From SAR116 cluster bacterium AG-313-A07 (GTDB lineage: Bacteria; Pseudomonadota; Alphaproteobacteria; Thalassobaculales; Thalassobaculaceae), in NCBI GenBank assembly GCA_003284265.1, contig QBVV01000008.1:1-59086 (forward strand): a stretch of 59,086 nucleotides of DNA, read 5' to 3'. Below, in pieces: positions 47,297-56,144 of this stretch. The position numbers and the translations under genes are program-made. Below the pieces are notes generated by a model. That model was not told where the DNA came from and made no database searches. It worked only from the letters and a program-made list of their open reading frames with translations. The stretch's first letter is position 1. The number at the start of each line of letters is the position of its first letter.

Positions 47297-48673
47297 TTAT
47301 ATTTCACCATCATTTTTAAGCATTTTTATAGCCTCGTTAAATGCTTCTGTGGTGAATTCCAGATCTTCCTGTGTGTGGCTAGCACTCAACTGAGCGCCTG
47401 GTGAATTATTAAAGTCCACACCATTAATTGCCATTGCTAAACGAAGCTTCGTAACCAGGTCCTTATCTTTGTTTTTTAAATCAGCATACCCTATCTCATT
47501 TGGATTAAATGTTGATTGTTTTAGAGTTTGGCCATTTTTATTCATATATAAATGAACACCAGAGAATGTACCGTATGCAGCCCAAGGAACATTATGTTTT
47601 TCTAAAATATTATTAAAGTTTTCGCGCAATATTGCAGCAGAACTATTTGCTTTTTCACAAGCATCCGTTTGCTCAATAATTTTAAGTGCCGCTATACCAG
47701 CAGCAGCCGAAACGGGGTTTGCATTAAAGGTACCCGGATGCCCAATTTTCTCTCTCCCTTGAGCCGCCGCTCGCTCAAAGTCTAGGTCGTCTAAAATATC
47801 TTTACGACCGGCAACTGCGCCTCCAGGAAGTCCTCCGGCAAGTATCTTTGCCAGTGTTGTTAGGTCAGGCTTTATATCAAAAGCTTGCTGCGCGCCTCCA
47901 GGAGAACAACGAAAACCAGTAACCACTTCGTCAAAAATAAAAATTACACCCTGCTCTTCTGTAAATTTGCGCACCGACTGGAGAAATTCTTGTGTCATTG
48001 GGACCATTCCAAATGAAGACCCCGTAGGTTCTACAATTACAGCAGCTATATCACTATCAGATTTTAACACGCTCTTAATTTCTGAAATATCTTGGGGGGA
48101 TACAAGCACGACGTTATCGGCTACGCCGTCAATTACCCCCGCCGTAGCTCCCCCGTCAAAATGGCTCGTATAACCGGCCGTCATATGATCATGCCAACCG
48201 TGAAAATGTGTTTTAAATCGTATGAATTTATTCTTTCCAGTGAAAGAACGGGCAAGCCTTAAGGCCATCAATGTCGCTTCCGTTCCTGACGAAGTGAACC
48301 GAACACGCTCGGCTGAAGGGACCATCTTTATAACTTGATCCGCCCACTCCACTTCACGAGGATGATTAGCTCCAAACTGAGTTCCCAGCGCTAAAGCATT
48401 TTGGACCGCTGTGGTAACATCGGGGTGGCAATGACCAAGTAATAAAGCACCGTGCCCTCCAAAATAATCTATATATCTATTTCCATCAACGTCCCACTTA
48501 TGCGCCCCAAAGGCTTTATCTATGTATAATGCATAAGGCTTTAAATAGCGCGAGTCGTGGGCTATACCGCTGGGGAGAACACTTTGTGCCTCACTTGCCA
48601 ATTTCGCTGAACCAGGGGTTTTTTCTATATACGAGCCTATTATTTTTGAATTAGACATTATCTGATCGGGCAT
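47297..48673 (-). CDS. Class III aminotransferase (glutamate-1-semialdehyde aminomutase-like)
   Basis: A 458-residue PLP enzyme. The PLP lysine is in LTTLAKILAGGLPGGAVAG, preceded by IFDEVVTGFRCSPGGAQ. RFTSSGTEATLMALRLAR binds the phosphate, and the N-terminal YIDYFGGHGALLLGHCHPDV is typical. It resembles HemL, but the extra N-terminal region (about 30 residues), the catabolic neighbourhood and the absence of other tetrapyrrole genes favour an omega- or beta-amino acid transaminase over HemL. AAAGG eight bases upstream supports the first ATG; another lies five codons on. It is probably transcribed alone. Confidence 0.87.
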   Translation of the reverse strand: MPDQIMSNSKIIGSYIEKTPGSAKLASEAQSVLPSGIAHDSRYLKPYALYIDKAFGAHKWDVDGNRYIDYFGGHGALLLGHCHPDVTTAVQNALALGTQFGANHPREVEWADQVIKMVPSAERVRFTSSGTEATLMALRLARSFTGKNKFIRFKTHFHGWHDHMTAGYTSHFDGGATAGVIDGVADNVVLVSPQDISEIKSVLKSDSDIAAVIVEPTGSSFGMVPMTQEFLQSVRKFTEEQGVIFIFDEVVTGFRCSPGGAQQAFDIKPDLTTLAKILAGGLPGGAVAGRKDILDDLDFERAAAQGREKIGHPGTFNANPVSAAAGIAALKIIEQTDACEKANSSAAILRENFNNILEKHNVPWAAYGTFSGVHLYMNKNGQTLKQSTFNPNEIGYADLKNKDKDLVTKLRLAMAINGVDFNNSPGAQLSASHTQEDLEFTTEAFNEAIKMLKNDGEI

Positions 48674-49119
48674 AGGTACAACCTTTAATATTTAATATCT
48701 TTAAAATCTTTCCATAATGACTCATATAGTAATCTAAAAAAGTTGCAAGTCATCAACGCTATTAACCAGTTTAAATTAGATTAAGAAAATACCTGCAAAA
48801 TCTAAAAATGAGCGGACACCCAAGACATTTTTAACTCTAGTGCATAATACCAACGGACAGATTGCTCGACCGAAACGCCGTTATTTACAAACCCGCTGTG
48901 CGAAAAATAAATCGGGAAAATACTCTCTCTATTTTAGATTTTTCTTACATAGTTACCCGCACCCTATTCCAAATACTCAGATGATTTGTAATACTACTTT
49001 TGTGAAGCTGATTAACATATCAATCGAAAAAATCGTGATACCTATTTTTTTAAATAATTGAAGACAGCTTTTGAATTCGATATTTACAGATACTTGTTAA
49101 TGTAAAATGGACCAGGGTA
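48674..49119. other. Gene-free divergent region, 446 bp
   Basis: It separates the leftward aminotransferase from the rightward lactonase. A 73-codon frame at 48840-49061 is rich in unusual residues, has no binding site and is judged non-coding. TTGAAG (49058-49063) with a TATTTA 17 bases later (49081-49086) is a weak promoter candidate for the lactonase. No tRNA-like, terminator-like or repeat structure was seen. Confidence 0.4.
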
Positions 49120-50301
49120 ATGCCAAACGCTCAAAATTCCGCAGCGCATACCAGTAACTTTTATGCAGCCTTAGGGGATCAACTTATCCATTTTGACGCC
49201 AATATTAATACTGCAAAACTAAAACGAAATGCCTCAGTGACGTTTGGGTTAGATATTCAGTATGTATGGAGACATCCGGACTTAAGTATTATTTATTTAG
49301 CTCTCAGTGATGGCGGTCCAGGAGATAAAGGCACCAAGCATCAGCTTTGTGCATGCAATCTAAATACAAAAGATGGGAGTGTAGGAGATATCATCAATTC
49401 AGTAACCCTTCCTTATCGCCCCCTTCATTTATCAATCGATCGTCAAAAAAAACACGTACTGGTGGCTTATAATAACCCTTGTTTTGTTTCTGTTCATAGA
49501 CTTGATCAGGGCGGTTCTATTGGTCCAGTAATAAAGCAAGATATCAATCTTGATGAAGGTATATTTGGCCATCAAATAATGGCAACTCCTGATGGTAAGG
49601 AAGTTATACTTGTTTGTAGAGGCTTTGATCCACTGAAAGGGCAAATTGAACAACCAGGCGCGTTGAAATTTTTCGATTATGAGGATGGAAAACTCTCATT
49701 TAAGAACTCTATTGCACCGGACCATGGAATTGGATTTGGCGCTAGACATTTGGATTTTCATCAAAATGGAAATTGGATTTATCTAGCTGTGGAGAGACAA
49801 AGTGAAATTCATTTTTTGCGAATTAATGAAGATACAAACAATAAAATTATTGAACGAAAAGTTTCTACCCTGTCACAAAATGTTTGCCCTGGCGTCCGTC
49901 AAGCTGCTTCCGCTATTCATATTCACCCTAATGGAAACTTTGTTTATGTATCCAATAGAGCCTACTTGGCAGATAAACGTTCCCCAGAACAAATAATTCC
50001 TAATGGAGAGGACAATATAGCCATTTTTAAAATAAATAAGGAGACGGGTACAGTTAATCTCATAGATACAGTCGATACCAATGGTTCACTCCCAAGAACT
50101 TTTTCAATTGACCCAAGTGGCCGACTATTGATTGCAGCCAATTCTGAACCCGCCCGTAAAAAGAATGAATTAGGACAGATAGTAGATTTACCAGTCAGCT
50201 TAAATCTATTCAAAATCCACGGTGGTGGTAAATTAGAGCAAAGCGAAAATTTGGCATTTCCAAATGACGATCAGTTATTATTTTGGGCAGGCTTTCTATA
50301 G
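49120..50301 (+). CDS. Beta-propeller lactonase family protein (6-phosphogluconolactonase/YbhE-like)
   Basis: A 393-residue seven-bladed propeller protein of the lactonase family. The repeating blade pattern is visible in YRPLHLSIDRQKKHVLVAY, GHQIMATPDGKEVILVCRG, ARHLDFHQNGNWIYLAVERQ, AIHIHPNGNFVYVSNR and RTFSIDPSGRLLIAANSEP. No signal peptide is seen. The family contains 6-phosphogluconolactonase and muconate-lactonizing relatives; the cargo here is probably a lactone from catabolism. Its own gene ends about 137 bp before the thiolase-like gene on the same strand, so the two may be co-expressed. AGGG lies unusually close (two bases) to the ATG. Confidence 0.82.
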   Translation: MPNAQNSAAHTSNFYAALGDQLIHFDANINTAKLKRNASVTFGLDIQYVWRHPDLSIIYLALSDGGPGDKGTKHQLCACNLNTKDGSVGDIINSVTLPYRPLHLSIDRQKKHVLVAYNNPCFVSVHRLDQGGSIGPVIKQDINLDEGIFGHQIMATPDGKEVILVCRGFDPLKGQIEQPGALKFFDYEDGKLSFKNSIAPDHGIGFGARHLDFHQNGNWIYLAVERQSEIHFLRINEDTNNKIIERKVSTLSQNVCPGVRQAASAIHIHPNGNFVYVSNRAYLADKRSPEQIIPNGEDNIAIFKINKETGTVNLIDTVDTNGSLPRTFSIDPSGRLLIAANSEPARKKNELGQIVDLPVSLNLFKIHGGGKLEQSENLAFPNDDQLLFWAGFL

Positions 50302-50438
50302 GCGTCAAACTTTTGATAAAAGTTCTTTAAAATTAAATGCAACTATCAGAATACGGATTCTCAAAGCACTATCCTAGGCTAGTAATTGTCCCCAGAGGAG
50401 TGGTAGCTTATAAGAAGAAAAAAGGAGTTGTTAAATCA

Positions 50439-51608
50439 ATGAGTATAAACGGAAAAGCGTATATCGCTGGTGTCTATGAGCACCCAACCAGAAAAGCAGT
50501 GGATAAATCCCTAGCTCAATTACATGCCGAATCCGCGTTGGGTGCCCTAGCGGACGCAGGCCTAACAAAAGACGATGTCGACGGTTATTTCTGTGCAGGT
50601 GATGCACCCGGACTTGGCCCACTGTCTTTAGTAGACTACATGGGACTTAACCTCAAGCATATGGATGCGACAGAAACTGGCGGATCGTCTTATGTATTAC
50701 ATGTGGGGCACGCGGCCGAGGCTATAGCGATGGGAAAATGTTCAGTCGCTCTTATTACCCTAGCTGGTCGTCCACGTGCCGAAGGGATGGCAACAGGAAC
50801 AGCCCCAAGAAATTACGGTTCATCGGCCCCCGATGTTGCATTTGAGTTTCCATTTGGCCCGACGGTTGTGAATATGTACGCTATGTGCGCGCAACGACAT
50901 ATGTATGAATATGGAACAACGAGCGAACAATTGGCATGGATTAAAGTAGCGGCTTCACATCACGCGCAATATAATGAACATGCCATGCTTCGTAATGTTG
51001 TAACAGTTGACGAGGTAGTAAATTCACCAATGATCTCTGACCCCCTTCACCGTCTTGATTGTTGTGTAATTAGTGATGGTGGTGGAGCAATTATTGTCAC
51101 GTCTCCTGAAGTAGCAAAATCGTTGAAACGTCCCTTAGTTAAAGTATTGGGAGCTGGAGAAGCTCCAAAACATCAAATGGGCGGTAAGATTGATCTAACT
51201 TATTCGGGTGCGCGTTGGTCAGGGCCGCTTGCCTTTGAAGAGGCTAGAGTAAAACCCAGTGACATGAAATATGCGTCCATTTACGATAGTTTTACTATTA
51301 CTGTTCTAATGCAATTAGAGGATTTAGGCTTTTGCGAGAAAGGTGAAGGTGGAAAATTTGTATCAGATGGAAATTTAATTTCCGGCACTGGCAAACTACC
51401 ATTCAATACTGATGGTGGTGGCTTGTGTAACAACCATCCCGCCAACCGGGGTGGATTAACTAAAGTTATAGAAGCAGTTCGTCAGTTACGTGGCGAGGCC
51501 CACCCCAAAGTTCAAGTACCTAATTGTGATTTAGCACTAGCACACGGTACTGGAGGCTCACTCGGGACTCGGCATGGCAGTGCTACAGTGATAATGGAAC
51601 GGGAGTAA
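50439..51608 (+). CDS. Thiolase-like protein lacking the nucleophilic Cys (SCP2-thiolase type)
   Basis: A 389-residue thiolase-fold protein of the SCP2/acetyl-CoA acetyltransferase group that pairs with DUF35 proteins. Landmarks are AYIAGVYEHPTRKAVDKS, ALADAGLTKDDVDGYFCAGD and CNNHPANRGGLTKVIEAVRQL, with LAHGTGGSLGTRHGSAT at the C-terminus. Where thiolases have the acylated Cys, this protein reads ATETGGSSYVLHVG (about 77-90), with no Cys between residues 72 and 96. Related Cys-less proteins with DUF35 partners include the retro-aldolases Ltp2/ChsH2 of steroid side-chain cleavage. GGAG eleven bases upstream selects this ATG; a longer frame from 50337 gives a Lys-rich, unlikely N-terminus. Confidence 0.87.
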   Translation: MSINGKAYIAGVYEHPTRKAVDKSLAQLHAESALGALADAGLTKDDVDGYFCAGDAPGLGPLSLVDYMGLNLKHMDATETGGSSYVLHVGHAAEAIAMGKCSVALITLAGRPRAEGMATGTAPRNYGSSAPDVAFEFPFGPTVVNMYAMCAQRHMYEYGTTSEQLAWIKVAASHHAQYNEHAMLRNVVTVDEVVNSPMISDPLHRLDCCVISDGGGAIIVTSPEVAKSLKRPLVKVLGAGEAPKHQMGGKIDLTYSGARWSGPLAFEEARVKPSDMKYASIYDSFTITVLMQLEDLGFCEKGEGGKFVSDGNLISGTGKLPFNTDGGGLCNNHPANRGGLTKVIEAVRQLRGEAHPKVQVPNCDLALAHGTGGSLGTRHGSATVIMERE

Positions 51609-51612
51609 TTAA

Positions 51613-52011
51613 ATGACTGAGCAAAAAAGAGTGTTCCCAACTCCTATAGCCGACCCAGACACAGAGCAATTTTGGTCAGCTGCCAAGGACAATAAGCTGA
51701 TGATAGGCAGCTGTAACTCGTGCGGTGAAAAGCATTATTATCCAAGAGGCATGTGCCCACATTGTGGCAGTTCCGATGTAGAACTAGTCCAATCCCTAGG
51801 CAAGGGAGTGATTTATTCTTGGAGTGTCCTAAGACGCGCTGAACCGCCTTTTGCGATAGCCTATGTGACGTTGGATGAAGGACCAACAATGATGACTAAT
51901 ATCATTGATTGCGATTTAGACAATCTAAAAATTGGGCAAAAGGTAGAACTAAAGTTTTCTCCAACAGAAGAAGAGAATGGAGCCCCTGTCCCAACATTCA
52001 AACCCGTTTAA
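51613..52011 (+). CDS. DUF35 zinc-ribbon/OB-fold protein, thiolase partner
   Basis: A 132-residue protein with an N-terminal helix (PDTEQFWSAAKDNKL), a zinc ribbon whose ligands are Cys34, Cys37, Cys48 and Cys51 (CNSCGE and CPHCGS), and a C-terminal OB fold (VIYSWSVLRRAEPPFAIAYVTLDEG). Such proteins form stable complexes with thiolase-like enzymes and help bind the CoA substrate. It begins four bases after the thiolase-like stop, so the two are translated together. It is the last gene before the hairpin terminator. Confidence 0.92.
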   Translation: MTEQKRVFPTPIADPDTEQFWSAAKDNKLMIGSCNSCGEKHYYPRGMCPHCGSSDVELVQSLGKGVIYSWSVLRRAEPPFAIAYVTLDEGPTMMTNIIDCDLDNLKIGQKVELKFSPTEEENGAPVPTFKPV

Positions 52012-52033
52012 TTTGTTTTAAAGTAAAAACTTT

Positions 52034-52068
52034 ACCGTCCTAGATCTCTTCTAGGACGGTTTCTTTTT
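52034..52068. terminator. Strong intrinsic terminator, probably bidirectional
   Basis: ACCGTCCTAGA (52034-52044) pairs perfectly with TCTAGGACGGT (52050-52060) around a five-base loop, and TTCTTTTT follows on the plus strand. Read on the minus strand, the stem is followed by AAAGTTTTTA, a weaker U-tract. It lies between the convergent DUF35 and FAD-protein stops, 23 bp after the former and 13 bp from the latter. Confidence 0.88.
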
Positions 52069-52072
52069 ACGC

Positions 52073-53473
52073 TTATTTTACCATATTAGCGGCTGATCTT
52101 CCTGCCAAATACCCAAGACTAACTGCCATCAGTAGGCCGTTACCAGATAAATAACCCTCAACGCCTTTCCCAGAAACACCAACCGCGGCGCCACCAGCGG
52201 CAAAAAGATTAGGTAAAGCGCTATTATCTTTCCTTAAAACTTTCGCCTGCGTATCAACCGAAAGTCCTCCTTGAGTATGAAATAAAGCGCCTGTAACTTT
52301 CACTCCGTAATACGGTGGTCCATCTAAGATGCTTGTTTCTTGAAACTTTCTACCAAATGGGCAGTTCTTTTTTCCAGTTTTATATGCTTTGATATCCTCT
52401 ACTGAACTCGCGATAATCCCGGCAGAGACGCCAATGCCATTGGCCAATTCATCAATTGAAGCGAAATGTCTGATTGCTCCACTTTCAAAGGCCTCCCTAT
52501 AGTCATCAAATTCAAGGCCTAGCTGATGTAAACGTTCATCATAAATATTCCAGGCGGTTCCCCCCGGTTGTTGCAGAACTTTTATAGATTGTTCAGAATA
52601 ACCTTCGTGTTCGTTAGAGAACCGAATTCCGTTGGAATTTAATTGGATACCACCCTCCATCATTATAGCCCAAGTGATCAAAGCCCCATGAGGGATAGCT
52701 ACAGACCCGTGTCCCTGATACGCTGCCATATTTTTGACTGCAGCACCAAGTTCTAATCCCCAGTTTACAGCGTCGCCTAAATTACCCTGATGTCCAAAGT
52801 ACATAGCGCCTGCCATTTCTGGGATATATTTAGAGACCATACCTGGATTTCCCCCAAAACCATTACAAGCCAATATTAAACTTTCACAGCCTATATCTTC
52901 GGTTGAACCATCAGGTCTTAAAATCCTAATGCCTCGAATGTCGCTGCTTTCTGAGGCAAATATATCGGTAACAGTAGCTGAAGTCATAATATCTATGCCG
53001 GCCTTATCTACAGCAGTTACTAGACTATCTATGAGTGCTTTACCTGTACGTTTAGGATGGCAGTGCATCCGATGTACACTGTGACCTGGGTAGAGAAATC
53101 CTTCTAACAGGTCAAAATTTTGACCATGATTATCTGCTAGCCAATGTAACACCTCCCCCGATACCGAACATGATTTGTCGACTAAAAGCTCATCTGCTTC
53201 CCCTTTATTTTTATTTCTAATATCTCGGGAAAAGGTTTCTACATTATCAGCGACTTTGGATGCGGCTTGCCAACGCGTATTACACGCGGGGATCAACCCC
53301 GAGGATAAAGCAGTTGACCCGCTTGGGTTTGCATCCCTTTCTACTATTAATACCTGTGCGCCGTTGCCATGCGCGGCTAAACCAGCTATTAAACCGGCCG
53401 CTCCCGCCCCAATGACGACCACCGGTATGCTTATGTCAAATTGACAATGACAACACCGTATAACATTGCTCAT
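52073..53473 (-). CDS. FAD-dependent oxidoreductase, fumarate reductase/ketosteroid dehydrogenase flavoprotein type
   Basis: A 466-residue flavoprotein of the FAD_binding_2 family. The FAD motif is VVVIGAGAAGLIAGLAAHG, followed by VLIVERDANPSGSTALSSG. The C-terminal AAGGAAVGVSGKGVEGYLSGNGLL closes the FAD site, and FHTQGGLSVDTQAKVLR is typical of the fumarate reductase/tricarballylate dehydrogenase group. It has a Cys-rich N-terminal stretch (RCCHCQ) before the Rossmann fold. A longer frame from a TTG at 53503 is less likely, because the ATG overlaps the upstream stop as ATGA. It is the last gene of the five-gene overlapping set and probably oxidises or reduces a C=C bond. Confidence 0.86.
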   Translation of the reverse strand: MSNVIRCCHCQFDISIPVVVIGAGAAGLIAGLAAHGNGAQVLIVERDANPSGSTALSSGLIPACNTRWQAASKVADNVETFSRDIRNKNKGEADELLVDKSCSVSGEVLHWLADNHGQNFDLLEGFLYPGHSVHRMHCHPKRTGKALIDSLVTAVDKAGIDIMTSATVTDIFASESSDIRGIRILRPDGSTEDIGCESLILACNGFGGNPGMVSKYIPEMAGAMYFGHQGNLGDAVNWGLELGAAVKNMAAYQGHGSVAIPHGALITWAIMMEGGIQLNSNGIRFSNEHEGYSEQSIKVLQQPGGTAWNIYDERLHQLGLEFDDYREAFESGAIRHFASIDELANGIGVSAGIIASSVEDIKAYKTGKKNCPFGRKFQETSILDGPPYYGVKVTGALFHTQGGLSVDTQAKVLRKDNSALPNLFAAGGAAVGVSGKGVEGYLSGNGLLMAVSLGYLAGRSAANMVK

Positions 53474-54087
53474 ATTGTGATACCTGAGATAAACTCCTCG
53501 CAACTGGTTATCGTTGTAACGGGTTCTAAGGCTTTTATTGCTGTATCATGTGTGTGAATATCAAATGCCGCACATCCATCAGCCAGCAAGATTGTAGAAA
53601 AATCTCTCACATGTGCATCCCTTAAGGTCGAAGCCACGCCACCGTTTGTGACAATCCCTGAAAAAATTAAAGTATCTACGTTTATTTTTCTCAAATACCA
53701 CTCTAATCTACTCATATAAAATGCTGAAAATGCTACTTTTTCTATTTTTTCATCGCTTGGTCTCAAGAGACCAAAAAGGTCATGGCCCCACCCCCCTGAC
53801 TGGAAATCACCTTTTGCCAAAAATGGTCTCACTGCTCTGAGATGATCCGATATTAATGGTTCTCCATCGCGCCCTGAAACCAGCGTAAAATGTGTGGAAA
53901 CAATCGAACATCCCACATTACGCATAGCATCAATTACACCCTTCATTCGCCCGGGAACTGACGCTATTTCTGGAGACGTAACACCACTTCTTCCATACGC
54001 TCCTGCCGGATGCAAAAAATCATTCTGAAGATCGCATAAAATCAGAGCTGTTTTTTGCAAGTTTAATGTCTTTAAATCAATAGTCAT
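53470..54087 (-). CDS. Isochorismatase-fold (cysteine hydrolase family) protein lacking the catalytic Cys
   Basis: A 205-residue protein of the isochorismatase/cysteine hydrolase fold. Asp19 (ILCDLQNDF) and Lys118 (KVAFSAF) match two members of the usual Asp-Lys-Cys triad. The third position, normally TNVCVxST, reads TNGGVAST, so Gly150 replaces Cys; the codon is GGC and no frameshift is evident. Without the Cys it cannot form the usual covalent intermediate. Isochorismatase itself lacks this Cys mechanism, so a hydrolase or binding role is still possible. It overlaps HyuA and the FAD gene by four bases on each side. Confidence 0.85.
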   Translation of the reverse strand: MTIDLKTLNLQKTALILCDLQNDFLHPAGAYGRSGVTSPEIASVPGRMKGVIDAMRNVGCSIVSTHFTLVSGRDGEPLISDHLRAVRPFLAKGDFQSGGWGHDLFGLLRPSDEKIEKVAFSAFYMSRLEWYLRKINVDTLIFSGIVTNGGVASTLRDAHVRDFSTILLADGCAAFDIHTHDTAIKALEPVTTITSCEEFISGITI

Positions 54088-56144
54088 GGTTTTATCACTA
54101 TTCGAAAATTCCCAAATTTATCAACTACCCCAGTCGCATCTTGCTCCAAAAATATCGTAGTGTCTGGTTGTTCGAGAATAGCAGGACCATCGATTGAGGC
54201 TCCAACTGGCAAGTCAAGTCTGCTATATACAGTTATGTCCACCCAATTTTTATTTATATATGTTTGTCGCTTTTCTTTTATGGCATTTTCAACCTTCGCA
54301 TTTTTTAAGGGAGCCAAGACGGATAAATCAAAACGCGGTCGCTCTCCTATTACTGCGACTCTTACGTTCATTATTTTTATCCCCAACCCCTCTAATAAAC
54401 GCCCAAACTGAAGCCTATAACTTTCATCAAAAGCCTTCTGAATAACTTTTTTTGTAACATTGCTCGTCCCATTTTCAATTGATACCGGCAAAACAACCGA
54501 GATAGTATGGGTTTGACCTACATAGAGCATATCAAGTTCAATTTGATCTACACGGCTGTCAAAAATCCCACCTGCATTGTCAAGAACAGCATGACCTTCA
54601 GATCTTCTTCGAACTATTTCTTCATCCAATAAAATTATATCTAGATCATCCAATGTTTTGTTAATAGTTTGAACTTGGTCATGCCTCATATCTGCTATCA
54701 CACAACCAAGAGCGCTAGTTATGCCGGGAAAACGTGGCACCAAAGCACAAGACAAGCCGACCTCGCGAATCAGGGCACCTGCATGCAAGGCTCCACCACC
54801 GCCAAATGGCATCGCAGCGAATATACTTGGATCATGCCCGCGCTCGACCGACACAAGCCTTATTGCACTAGCCATTTTTGCATTGGCAACCTTCAATATT
54901 GCCTCCGCCGCATCCATTACGTCTATTCCTAGAGGCTTGGCTACGTGAAAATTGATCGCTTCACGGGCAGCATCAACATCCAATCGCTCTAATCTCCCAC
55001 CGATTGGACTTTCTGGATTTATTCTACCCAGAACGACATTTGCATCTGTCACAGTGGGCGTTGTTGTTCCCAACCCATAACAAACCGGCCCGGGGTCCGA
55101 GCCGGCCGATTCTGGACCAACTTGCAGTAGACCGCCAGCGTCAACTCTGGCAATTGAACCACCACCAGCACCAATAGTAATGATCTCCACCATGGGCGAT
55201 CGTACCACCATGCCAAAATCAATCGATGTCTGGGCTGCGAGTTTACTCTGACCGTCTGATATTAAAGAAACGTCAAAGCTTGTTCCTCCCATATCACAGC
55301 TAACGATGTTTGGATAACCAGCGGTTACTCCAATATATGATGCAGCTATGACGCCTGCAGCAGGTCCTGATAAGGCGGTTTTTATCGGTAAAGCTTTTGC
55401 ATTATTGATAGACATAACACCGCCATTCGATTGTACTATCAATACTTGCCCCAAAAAACCTTTTTGGGTGAGTGTCTCTTCCAAAGTCCCAAGATAATGG
55501 CTCAAAACGGGTTGTAAGACCGCGTTTAATGTTGATGTAGACGCCCTCTCAAACTCTCTTATCTCTGGTAAAATTTCGCTTGATACAGTGACGTATTCAT
55601 TCGGCCAAATATCCTGAATAGCGTCTTTAGCCACTTTTTCATTTTCGTCATTTGCGTAGGAATTAATAAATATGACAGATAGAGCTTCACAGCCCTCATC
55701 CAATAATTTTTTTGCTGTTTCTTTTATTTCATCAATATCTACAAATTCTCTAACTGTACCATCTGCCAAGACCCGCTCTTTAACCTCTAATCGCAAATCT
55801 CTAGGAACTATGGGTTTAAATTCACCCCATAAGCCCCAGGTATTAGGACGATCTCTCCGACGCATTTCAAGAACATCTTTGAAACCCTTAGATGTTATTA
55901 CGCCAGTTTTTGAGCCCTTCCGCTCCAATAAAGCATTAGTAGCAACGGTTGTTCCGTGAATAATTGTAGCAACATTCGATAGTTTATCTATCTTGCTCAG
56001 GATACCATTAAGAAACCCTATTGATTGATCTTTAGGGGTAGTTGGAACTTTAGCTACAGAAACCGAACTACTGGTCTCATCCAATATAAAAACGTCGGTA
56101 AAAGTCCCCCCAACGTCTACGCCGATAATAAGATTTTTACTCAT
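54084..56144 (-). CDS. Hydantoinase A/oxoprolinase family subunit (second set)
   Basis: A 686-residue HyuA-type ATPase subunit. The phosphate motifs are GVDVGGTFTDVFI (8-20), GTTVATNALLERKG (64-77), GPAAGVIAA (260-268) and DMGGTSFDVSL (284-294). It is longer than the first-set HyuA by nine residues and differs widely in its C-terminal third. Together with HyuB it should carry out ATP-dependent opening of a lactam or carboxylation of a ketone. Its start overlaps the hyuB stop and its stop overlaps the isochorismatase-fold gene, each by four bases (ATGA). Confidence 0.91.
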   Translation of the reverse strand: MSKNLIIGVDVGGTFTDVFILDETSSSVSVAKVPTTPKDQSIGFLNGILSKIDKLSNVATIIHGTTVATNALLERKGSKTGVITSKGFKDVLEMRRRDRPNTWGLWGEFKPIVPRDLRLEVKERVLADGTVREFVDIDEIKETAKKLLDEGCEALSVIFINSYANDENEKVAKDAIQDIWPNEYVTVSSEILPEIREFERASTSTLNAVLQPVLSHYLGTLEETLTQKGFLGQVLIVQSNGGVMSINNAKALPIKTALSGPAAGVIAASYIGVTAGYPNIVSCDMGGTSFDVSLISDGQSKLAAQTSIDFGMVVRSPMVEIITIGAGGGSIARVDAGGLLQVGPESAGSDPGPVCYGLGTTTPTVTDANVVLGRINPESPIGGRLERLDVDAAREAINFHVAKPLGIDVMDAAEAILKVANAKMASAIRLVSVERGHDPSIFAAMPFGGGGALHAGALIREVGLSCALVPRFPGITSALGCVIADMRHDQVQTINKTLDDLDIILLDEEIVRRRSEGHAVLDNAGGIFDSRVDQIELDMLYVGQTHTISVVLPVSIENGTSNVTKKVIQKAFDESYRLQFGRLLEGLGIKIMNVRVAVIGERPRFDLSVLAPLKNAKVENAIKEKRQTYINKNWVDITVYSRLDLPVGASIDGPAILEQPDTTIFLEQDATGVVDKFGNFRIVIKP

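Noticed and set aside
48840..49061. 73-codon reading frame between the aminotransferase and lactonase genes
   Set aside because: No ribosome binding site, composition unlike the neighbouring proteins (Tyr/Pro/Cys/Lys-rich without pattern), and no recognisable domain.
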